A stretch of 64,000 bases of DNA. It comes from Nipponacmea schrenckii. Taxonomy: Eukaryota > Mollusca > Gastropoda > Lottiidae. Position numbers and translations under genes: made by a program. Location of the stretch: NCBI GenBank assembly GCA_030562195.1, contig CM060202.1:13702001-13766000 (forward strand). Direction: 5' to 3'. Positions 51,101 through 63,100 of the stretch are shown here, piece after piece. Below the pieces are notes generated by a model. The model made no database searches and was not told the DNA's origin. It worked only from the letters and a program-made list of their open reading frames with translations. Position 1 is the stretch's first letter; the number at the start of each line of letters is the position of its first letter.

Positions 51101-54100
51101 AGTGAGTTTATTACTAAAAAATGCTTAGATCCACAATTATTTTAGCTCTAATTTACAACAAATCAGAAGTTGACCTCGCCGAATCAAAAGATGTTTTTTT
51201 TTTTTTGATCGGGAATGGCGGGTTTTTTTTTCGTCGGAGCTGATTTTGGTTTTTTTTTTTCGGATTTCCTGAAAATGTGGGTCGGTCTTATAAAACAAGA
51301 AAATAAATTGGTCTGGCCTAAAATTCTAAAAAATTGAAACCTAGGAGAAAAAGTGTTAGTTTTTATCTATTACTCCATATTGCGATACGCATTGTATCGT
51401 GACCCTTGTATCGTATTGTGGCATGATTGGCAATACCCAGCACTACCATTTAGTAGTGTTAAAATTAGATCAAGGGACTTACACATTGTTTTTCATCTCG
51501 TAATATGTTTTCTAATGTTAAATGGGTTTTTTCTCTTTTCAGCTACAACTACTTTGAATCAACAAAATCAAAATAATGCTTTACAAGCTATAATAGGCCC
51601 TGGTGGTATGGCTCAACCACCCACAATGACTGCAGCATCATCAGAAGCTTTACAAAATATTGCCATGACGTCACAAATGACCAAAGATTGGCATCAAGAT
51701 GTTACACAAGACTTGAGAAATCATTTAGTGCATAAATTGTAAGTTGATTGCTCTTTATTGTTAATAAGACTAGTTGATGATATGACCAGAATCAAATTTC
51801 TTGATTTCTGAGAATTATTGCTGACTTTTCATCAGCTTCATTACAAATCTTGACTTTTTGATATATCACTTCTTTACTGAACTAAAAGATCTCTAAATAT
51901 CTTGTTTCTTTTCTAGAGTACAAGCTATATTTCCTACACCAGACCCAACAGCTTTAAAAGATACTAGAATGAAAAATTTGGTGGCTTATGCCAGAAAGGT
52001 TGAAGGTGATATGTATGAAACAGCTAATAGTCGAGTAAGTTTTCGTTTTTTGTTATTTTCTATTCAGTGCTTTTATTGTTGACCATTTGTTTATTTTTTA
52101 TACTACATGTATTGATAGCAATTTTGTATTAGAATGTTTTGTGTTGAATGAAGTTAGAACCATTATATAATAATTATGTTTTGATTTGTAGGAGGAATAC
52201 TATCATTTATTAGCTGAGAAAATCTATAAAATACAGAAGGAGTTGGATGAAAAGCGTCAACAGAGAATACGTAGTGGACAACCTGGCCCACCAGGTCCTC
52301 CAGGTGTACCTCAACCTAGAGCTAATGCACCACAAAGTGAGTCTCATCAAAAATTACTTTCTTCTTCCTCAATATAATGGGCCAACCCAGAACAAGTCTG
52401 TTAGTTTTGTCCAAGGGCTAGTTGGCAGACTTACTTGATTCTCAAAAGCCAAAGTTGGCATCCTCTAAAACTAAGTTATTTCTAATTACTCTGTAAATTT
52501 GTTTCTTCTTATTCCAAGTCAACGTGAAAATAATGATTTAAATGTGTCTTTTTCAGATGGACCCCTGTCAGGGTTTAATGCAGCTGAAAGTTTAGGATTG
52601 ACTAATTTAGGTCCAGGTTTAAATAATTTGTTTAATCATCAGCAACAACAGCAGCGTATGCCTGTTCCTAATGCTGGTCTACCTGGCTCTCAAAATCAGG
52701 TATTTATTTAATTTCCTTTACACCCCTCAATTCAATTTTATGATGATAATCAATTTAATTCTCAAACTTGGTATGTTAGTCAGTCAAGCATGATACCTTA
52801 ACAACAGAATTTTAATTGTCAAACTTGAACTTACCTCCTGTATAAACTGATAAATAAAATTTAAATGTTTTTCAATAATTACTTTTAGTAACTGATTTTA
52901 GAAGCAGTATTGAACATTCTTATGAAATTATATTTTCAGCTTGGAAACATTTTGAATATAAATACTCTACAGAACGACAATAATCCACAATTAAAACAAG
53001 TTCTTCAAGGTTCTCAAGTGAATCCCATGGCACCCAGAATGCCTGGTAACCAACAACTGATGTCTCCACCTTTAACCCAACAACTTCAAAATAATTCTCA
53101 ATCTCAGCAACTGATGCAACAGGCAGGACAAGTTGGTCATCCACCTAGCTCAGTTTCCCAAATACATCAATCATTGAGTAAAATCTTGACCCCACAAAAC
53201 CAAACACCAACATCCACTGTACAATCAAACTCGTTGAACCAAACTGCTCAATCAGCTACTGGACTGCCACAACAACAGCAGCAACATCAACAGTCTGGTA
53301 GTGGTAAGCAACAAAATCAGTCTGTAGGTGGATTGATGGGTCCAGGTAGTGTACCAAATGGTACACAATTAGGACAAGGTGGACCTACATCTGTTGGTAA
53401 GACACTACCAGTAACTTCCCCTGCTCCAGTTGTCTCTACAGCCTCTTCTTCCATCAATCATGTAAGTCTTGCAAACCTTCTTAATGTTCAATAACATTGA
53501 CTGTATCAGATATTTCTAAGCTATTTTGATGAAGAACCTCATTAGAAAAAATTGTCAAAAGCATAGACTTAGTTTATAACAGGTGACCTCTTTAGAGCTT
53601 GACCAATGTTAAATGCTTATTATGTAATCATATTTTGCTGGTTCATACGAATTAATTGGCTGCCATGTTTAAAGAATATCTATTTCATTTCAGGCTGATA
53701 AAAAAATGGAGGTGAAGAAGGAAATTAAAACTGAACCAAGTTCTAATAGTCTGTCATCCTTATTGTCATCACCTAGTAAAGATATGTCTTCTACAACCAA
53801 TTCTGATCCTCCAACATCGATCAGTAATGGTACCGGTGTCAAGACTGAGATTAAAAATGAACCAGGAGTTGTCAAAACAGAACCTTCTGAAGCTATGGAC
53901 ACAGCCTCTGCTCCACCTTCTGTCACACCAAAACCAGAAGGAGCCAGTGAGGGTACAAGTGCTACTGAATCTGACACAAAACCAGACACAGATGAATCCT
54001 CTCAAAGGGGACCTTCAACACCTGTACCTACAGCACCTAAATCAAAAAAGAGTAAGTGTGGCTTCTATGAAAATTTAATAGTAATTTTAAGGCTCAATAT

Positions 54101-57100
54101 TTGGATTGAACAACAAATGGGATTTGAACAAAAGAAATTAATTTATATTTGTGTCAAATGATTGAAGGTTGAGATCTTAGTAGATGCTTAAATTCTGTAG
54201 TTGTGCATTCAAATGTTTAACATGATATTTGTCAAATATGTGCTATATAGGTTCCTTTGGGTTTATGATTATTTTACACAAGGTGTTTGAAGAGATATCG
54301 GTTAAATTAAAGCTTTTATAATATTTATATTATTTTATAATATAATAATATATTTCTTTTACAGTCTTTAAACCTGATGAATTACGGCAAGCTTTAATGC
54401 CTACATTGGAGAAATTATATAGACAAGATCCTGAATCGCTTCCATTTAGACAACCAGTTGATCCTGTACAATTACAGATTCCGGTAGGTTTTTAATTCCA
54501 TCTCTTCATGTCATGAATCAGAAGTGAAATGATATTGTGAGAGTTGTCTTAAACCATGCAGGTTCACACCAAGAAAACCAAAAATTCTTCAGCATTTCAT
54601 TAAGAGTAAAAATTTGTTCATTTACATAATCAACACATTGGCAGTCCTGATGACATTATAGGGTTGCTTGAAACCCAATTTTATATAATAGTAAAATGTG
54701 TAGATGTATAGAAGATAATTGAGATGTATTGAAGATAAATGAGTATTTTATTTCTGTTGACAGGATTATTATGATATCGTTACTAAACCTATAGATCTAT
54801 CAACTATCAAACGTAAATTAGATACAGGGCAGTATAATGATCCCTGGGAATATGTAGATGATGTTTGGTTAATGTTTGAAAATGCCTGGGTGTATAACCG
54901 TAAAACTTCCCGTGTCTATAAATTCTGCTCAAAGGTAAGTGATCTAGACTTTCTTTTTAAATAAACATTTACCACTTTCTTTCTACAGAACTCTAAATGT
55001 TATATTTTTTAAAAACTTCACAAAGTATGTTCATACTTAAACATTAGCTATATTGAAACAAGTGTGTATATATTAGAGGAAGTGGACAATGTGTTCAATC
55101 TTTGCTTATAAGTTGTGTCTTTTGTGTATGACTAGAAACATCTATAATTTGTATCATGTCATGACTTCATTATATGAAAAATTAGTTTTCAATCTAAATT
55201 GGATGATGACTTATTAGGCTTGTATCAAAAAGACTGGTTAAAAGGCAACCTATTCCCATCTATTTTCAGCTTGCCGAAGTATTTGAATCTGAAATTGATA
55301 GTGTCATGCAATCATTAGGATATTGTTGTGGTCATAAATATACATTTAGTCCCCAAGTTTTATGTTGCTATGGTAAACAATTGTGTACCATACCTAGAGA
55401 TTCTATGTACCGTAGTTATCAAAATAGGTAAGTTTATTTTTTATTTACAAATATAGATATACAATTTAGACTTTAGATGAGCTCACATATTATGATTATT
55501 AGGCTACTAAAAATTTCATTAATTCATGTAGTTCCAAATTATCATCAGACAAAAATGTCTTGTAATGTGCATTTGTATCATTTATATTCACATATCAATG
55601 GCATGCATTAGAAGTCTAGAAAATTCACTTAGAGTAGATACCTTCATCCATATTTCATGATATACTGTTATGTATTTATTGTGTATTTCTGTGTATATAT
55701 ACAATTTTGCCAGTGCTTGGACTGTATGTATCATATTCATAACCCATTCATTGTATATGTTTTATTCCATTAATTTCTTTTGTTTGTGCCTTAGTGTTAT
55801 TTTTATACATTCTTATCACTAGCCTATCATTAGTTCATGCATTCTAAGCTTTTGTAAATTATTTATTTATCTTTATTAATATAATTTTGTAGTGCTTTTT
55901 CAGTCTGTGATATATGTTACCAATGAATTAATTCAGTATAATTGGCACAGAAAATTTCAAAATTCTTGTATTATTGAAACTAATGTATATTATAGACTGA
56001 CTTTTGCTAGTAGTTCTGTCTTTGGTTTGGTGCTTTTCCTAATGCTTTTTTTTCGTTTTCCTTTGTTTTTGTATCGTCTCCTCATCTCATCTGGTGGTGT
56101 GTGTATTTGGCTGTGGGCATGCTCTTCATATATATATAATCATACTGTAATAGTTCACGGAAATTGGGCCTTCTATCTGACAGATATGTGTTTTGTGAGA
56201 GATGTTTTCAAGATATACAGGGTGATGAAGTGGAACTTTCTGATGATCCTACTCAAGTTGCAACGTAAGTATACTTGTCTTTACTCAAATGAAAATACAG
56301 TTGAAATATTTGTATTCATGTTTTTATAATCTTTTGAATATATCTAAAAAAAATAAAATGATAAAAGGATCGATATAAATGGATATTTTTAAGTCATTTA
56401 TTGAATTCAAATTTCAATCTATCGAGAAATCATTCTCTTTAAAACACGAATATAACCACCAGTGTAATTTCTTGCTTTCTTTACAGGAGAATTAAAAAAG
56501 ACCAGTTTACACTTCAGAAAAATGATCAAATGGATTATGAACAGTAAGTGTTTTATGTTTCCTTCAAACAAACTTATTCTTGTCATGTATAATCCTAATT
56601 ATTTTAAATAATTTAAAAATTACTAGCTGAAGGGCAGAAAAGTTGTCTTTATTCATACATAACCACTACATGATTTGTTTTGTAGATTTGTGAATTGTAT
56701 TGAATGTGGTAGAAAGCATCATGTGATCTGTGCATTATGGTTTGAACCTATTTGGCCAACGTAAGTATTATTAGATCTGTCATCAGAATTCTCAGAAGAT
56801 AAATGTTAAACTGTAAAAAATAAAACAGAATTTATTGATTCAATATCATCTACAAGGGTTGTCATCAATTCTTGGTAAAATGAAACACTTTTAGTTCACT
56901 TCTAGTTGTTATATAATCCATATTCAATTTATAATACACATTATCTTAGCATGCTTTCAGCTTATTAGCTTCTTCAGAGATTATAAAATAGTTAAACTTT
57001 CAACAATATATACATTTCAGCAGTAACTATTCAAAACATACATAAATAGTTACATACCGTACTTATACATATATATATACACAACTAAAAAAGTGTTGCA

Positions 57101-60100
57101 CCCCCATATTAAAACCACTGGTATATCATAAAATGGAGAGCACCCGAAAGGGGTCTTGTAGGGCATTCTCCCATGGGGATTTGGGTTTTGATTCATTGTG
57201 GTTTTCTTTGGAAAACAATCGCGCAAATGCAACAATGTGCACGAGAAAAGCATGAGGCATGAATTTTGCAAAATGCAGTATCTCCCTGTGGTAAAAAACG
57301 TGTATAAAAATCATTGTTAAAAAGCCGGGTAGACGAATGTCAGAAGCTGTTAAGTGACAGATTATTGGCCTGCGCAGAGCCGGGCATTCTTTCAAGGAGA
57401 TTGCCAGAGGAGAGTGCACTGATCTGATGAAAGCAGATTTCTCCTGCATGTGGTGGATGGCCAAGTGAAGGTTTGGAGGCGTCCAGGCACAGCTTATGTA
57501 CCAAGGAACATCATGCCAACGGTAGCCTATGGTGGTGGTTCGGTTATGGTATGGGGCTGCTTCTCATTTGATTGCAAGCTGGATTTGGTAACCATATACA
57601 AGGTTATTTTATAGGGGCTCGCCACCTCCAGGAAGTTCTCAATCCAGCTGTTGTTCCGCATTTTGATGATCACACATTAGCCAGCAGACCCGTATTTATG
57701 GATGACAACGCTAGGCCTCATCGCTCAAGAGCTGTCACCCAATTCAACGACAACAATGCTGTCCAGAACATCCCTGGCCAGCGATGAGTTCAGATCTTAA
57801 TCCTCTGGAACATGTTCGGGACATTTTTGGGCGCAGGATTAAATCTAGCAACCCTCCTACACAGAACTTGCACCAACTGGAAGCAGCCTTGCACGAGGAG
57901 TGGCGTCAGATGCCCATGCAAACATTCCAATGTCTTGTGAGGGGTATGAGGAGGAGACTGGAAGCAGTGATCCAAGTGCGAGGTGGAAGTACCCGATATT
58001 GACTGGTATTGATTCTCTGATCACCATTTGTGCTTTTTGACATCCCGTTAGAGCTCTGTCAACAATAAAATTTGAGATCTCACCATACTTTTTTGCATTT
58101 TTGTTTTCCTTAATTTACACCCTAATTTCTACACAGCATTCCCACATGCCATTAAGTCCAGATTTTCAAAACTTAGGTTCATGTTACAGTCAATGATCCA
58201 TTTTTATTGATATTCACATACTCCTGGCTCAAATATTTATTCAGGTTTACATACACGAGTTAAACAGAACAGTACTATACCAAATAGTAGAGGGGTGCAA
58301 CACTTTTTTTGTTATGTATATATACCATGTGTACTTTTAAAATATATTACCCTATTGTCTGTAAGATGTAAATTATTCACTATATTTCTTCTTGTTCATT
58401 CCAGCTATACTTGTGATAATTGCTTAAAAGCTAAGGGTATGAAACGGAAGGAAAATCGTTTTTCTGCAAAAAGTGAGTATGCTTTTATATTGTATTTGCA
58501 TCAGGTGCAAACTTATATTTTGACTTATTTGACAAGTCTTTGATACTCAATGCAAGTTAAATGTGAATTATTTTGATATGTTAGTTCAAGAGATTTAACA
58601 AATATTTTTTCTTTGTAATTACTATTTGTAACTATTATATTTTCTGGTGTATGGACACTTTTTTCTAGAGAGACAAAATACTGCCCCCCTTGCAATATCT
58701 ATTTGATATAGATAATTTGGGCCAGATTAAATGTAATAATTATTTTTTCCAGAATTGCCTACAACAAAAATGGGAAATTTCTTAGAAAATCGTGTGAATA
58801 ATTATTTAAAGAAGAAAGATGTTGGGGCAGGGGATGTATCTATAAGAGTGCTATCTAGTTTAGATAAAATTGTTGAAGTTAAACCTGGCATGAAATCAAA
58901 GTAAGATGACTTTTGTTTATGGCTAATATATAGTATTTATTTTCTAAACTCTTATCCTAAAAAACATTCTGAAATACAAACAAAAATTACGATTGAAATA
59001 TTGCAGAAATCTACTTGTTCTCAAATACTTACAAATATGATTGTCTTAAAAAAATTATTGACTTTTGAGTAAAAGCAAATAGTCATTGTCACAAGATGTA
59101 TTTATTGATGAAATTGTTTGGTTTCAGGTTTCCTGATGAAGTGCCCGATAGTTTTCCATATCGATCAAAGGCTATGTTTGCTTTTGAAGAAATTGACGGA
59201 ATAGATGTCTGCTTTTTCGGTATGCATGTTCAGGAATATGGTTCTGAATGTCAAATGCCAAATACCAGGTATGTTGAGATAACCCTACGAACAAAATAAG
59301 ACATTGGTATTCATTGTAAATCCTTGTCCTACTTAAAACTAACTTACAAAATGACAAACCATAAATATTATTATATCTTATTCAAAGAGAAAAACCTGAA
59401 TATGTAAAAAGTAACAGTCCCCTATCCTGTTCACAATGATCACTGTCAATATCTATTTACAATTGTTTGAATTGTTGAATCCTGAAAAGAAACTATTTGA
59501 AAACGCAGAAACAAGTACTGTCCTTTCTCTTTTTTTTCATTTACACCACTACCCCATTTTGTAATTGAACATAATTTATCTTTCAGACGAGTTTACATAT
59601 CATATTTGGACAGTGTTCATTTCTTTCAACCCAGACATTTAAGGACTGCTGTGTATCATGAAATTCTTATAGGATATTTAGAATATGCTAAAAACATGGG
59701 ATATACTGTGGCCCATATTTGGGCGTGTCCCCCTAGTGAAGGGGACGACTATATTTTTCACTGCCATCCACCTGAACAAAAAATTCCAAAACCTAAGCGA
59801 TTACAAGATTGGTACAAGAAAATGTTAGATAAAGCTATTATTGAACGTGTTTGTACAGATTATAAGGTATGTCAACATTCTTTCCACAAACTCGACTATT
59901 TTACACAGTTTATGTAATATGAAATGTGTTATTAGATTGTCACATGACTATATGATCCTTTGTTTTGATTTTTTTGTCTTTGCTTGTGACTTTGAAAGTT
60001 TTTATTAAAATATAGAACTTGGTTGCATTTCTCTCAAATACCAATCATATATCTATACCATAATAAAACTATTATCATTCAATTCCCTACACCTACATTA

Positions 60101-63100
60101 TGCAACAATTTCTTTTCTAGGATATTTTAAAAGATGCAATAGAAAATAATTTTCAAAGTGCAACAGAAATGGCCTACTTCGAAGGTGATTTCTGGCCTAA
60201 TGTTGTTGAAGAAAGTATTAAAGAACTAAACCAAGAAGAAGAAGAGAAGAAGAAAAGGGAAGAAGCTCAGGCTGCAGCTGCTGAAGCTGAAGCTAATGAT
60301 TGTAATGATGAGGCTGAAGGCTCAAATGTAAGTGCAACTTCACTTTATCATACTTTGTGGCTTGCCATTTGTGAACAACTTCATAACTTCAAAATGTTAT
60401 ATATGCCAGTTAAAAAATTGTAATTAATATTATAAAACTATATAAGAGTGCTCAATATTGTCAAATTCATGTTTGGTTTTTCCATAAAGGTTGATATTTG
60501 AAAAAAATCCCTCTTTCTAAGTTAAATTTGAGTCTTAGATATAGTTAAATAAATTACACATCAAATTACAATGAAATTAGGGAAAACATAATCTGAGATC
60601 TTCCTATTATCAGGGAAGGGGTTATTATTAAAAAGATTAAATTTGTGTGCAACATTTCAGGACGGTACTAAAAAGGGTGAAAAGAAAGGCCGCAATAAGA
60701 AAGCATACAAAAGTAAAAATAATCAGAGGAAAGTGGCCAAGAAATCCAACGTGCCACAGGGCAACAACGATCTCACTAACAAATTATATCAAACTATGGA
60801 AAAACACAAAGAGGTAAGTAGATATGGCAGGTATTTATATTTCCTTATTTTTGCATTGAAAAGACACCAGGTCAGGAAAGGAAAATATTGCTATGCTGGC
60901 ACTCAATGTTTAGCTAGTAGTTCTTCCTTTAGCAATATTTATTGCAGGGGAGTCCAATTTCAATAATTTCTTGCTATTAGGAAATTTTAGCTTATGTGAA
61001 TACACAATAACATTTCATTCAGCAAGTTAACTTTATACAGAAATTCTCAAAAAAGTACCAGTGAAAATAACATTCAGTATATGTTTTATTTTTATTTTTC
61101 AGGTATTTTTTGTGATAAGATTACATCCTCAACAAAACCCTCCAGGCATGCCAGCTATTCGTGATTTAGACCCTTTGTGTAGTTGTGAACTAATGGATGG
61201 TAGAGACTCCTTTTTAACACTAGCTCGTGAAAAACATTATGAATTCTCTTCGTTTCGTAGAGCGAAATATTCTACCTTGGCAATGTTATACGAACTGCAT
61301 AATCAAGGAAAAGATGCCTTCTGTTATACTTGTAATGAGTGTAAAAATCATGTTGAAACCCGATATCATTGTTCTGTATGTGAGGTAAGCACTTTTAAGA
61401 TTCATTTTCATTTTGAACATATAAATTCTATCCACAAATCTTGATGAAATTTGTTTTATAATACATTTTAGAGGCATATTTAGACTTTCCTATTTATTCA
61501 TTTAATCCTTCATTGTGCCGGACCGTCAGTTTCAGACTTGTGAATAAGTCCTTCAATGATAAAAATACTGAAATGAAATTGACTATTTTCTTCTTTCTTT
61601 TTTAGGACTTTGATCTATGTGTTAATTGTTACAAGAAAGTTACTCATCCTCACAGAATGGACAAACTTGGTTTTGATCTGGATGACGGCTCATATAGTGG
61701 AGAAAAACAAGAAAATCCTCAGGAATCTCGTCGTCAATCTATTCAAAGGTGTATTCAGTCATTGGTGCATGCATGTCAGTGTAGAGACGCTAATTGCAGA
61801 CTTCCTAGTTGTACGAAAATGAAACGTATCGTTCATCACACAAAGACTTGTAAACGTAAAACTAATGGTGGTTGTCCAATCTGTAAACAATTAATAGCTT
61901 TGTGTTGTTATCATGCAAAACACTGTAATGAAGGAAAGTGCCAAGTTCCTTTCTGTACTCATCTGAAACATAAGTTGCGTCATCAGCAGTTACAACAGAG
62001 ACTTCAACAAGCTCAGTTACTCAGACGTCGTATGGCTATCATGACAGCAACATCAGCAGGAGGAGGAGGAGGACAAAGTTCTATGCAGGCAAGTGCACCA
62101 CCAGCCTTACCAGGACCTCAACACTTAAGTAATGATGGCAAACCTCAGGGTACACCACCAGCTGGAGCAATGAAAGCAGCCCAAGAAGCTCAAAATGCTG
62201 CCATAGCACAGCGGAATTTAGTGTCAGGCCCTATGAATATTGGTGGCAAACCAGTTAGTATGCAACAACAACAGCAGCCTCAACCAGCCCAAAAGATGGT
62301 TCCTAGTCCTACTGTTGTAAATACAATGCCTCCTAATACCATGCAACATCCAACTGTTCAGAGACCACAGTGGGGACAAAGTGCGCCACCTGCATATCCC
62401 AATCAACAAATTAATCAACCTAGGATGCCTGTGAATCAACCTATTAGAATGCCTATGCAGTCTCCAAACCAACCACAGAATCCTGGACCTGGTGGAATGG
62501 GTAGTGTAGCTATGAATGTCCCACCAAGGAACCCTGGTCAAATGCCAAATGCTTCAGTTCAACAGTTACTCAATGCACTTAAACATCAGAATACACCCAA
62601 AACTGAAGAAAGAGTATTATCAATGTTAAAACAGAATCCAGAACTCATGGCATCTGTTTTGAAAATGAAGTACCAAAAGCAAAATCAGATGCAGCAACAA
62701 CAACAGCAGCAGCAACAACAGCAACAACAGATGGGTGGTATGGGAGTCCCTTCAATGCAGCAGCTGACACCACAACAGATGCAAATACTTCAAATGAGAC
62801 GCCAGCAACAACAACAACATCAGCAGCAGCAACAGCAACAAGCCCAGCATCAACAGCAGCATCCTCAACATCAACAACAGCACTTGAATCATTTCCCACC
62901 TCAAAATCAAATGCAGAATTTTCAAGGACAGAGGCAGAGGATGGCTTTTTCTGGACAAAACTTCGCAAATGATAATCCCCAGCACATGCATCAATTTCAG
63001 CAACAGCAACAAATGATGCAGCATTCTCAATTCAAACATTTACAAGGTGGTGGTAAACCAATGAGTCCTCAACATATGATGGGACAGCAGAATAATCCTA

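Larger units (their letters stand above)
56761..58404 (+). other. CREBBP: CBP intron 18 containing a Tc1-like element
   Basis: At 1.64 kb it is one of the two longest introns of the gene. Most of it is the inserted transposon at 57,076-58,320. Without that insertion it would be about 400 bases, like its neighbours. Confidence 0.85.

Noticed and set aside
52920..53144. Minus-strand frames opposite CBP exons (also at 53,690-54,005 and 62,224-63,466)
   Set aside because: They are shadows of Gln/Pro-rich coding sequence on the + strand and have no independent support.
55892..56329. 145-codon plus-strand frame across CBP intron 15
   Set aside because: It overlaps exon 16 in a different frame; exon 16 in its own frame gives conserved RING sequence.
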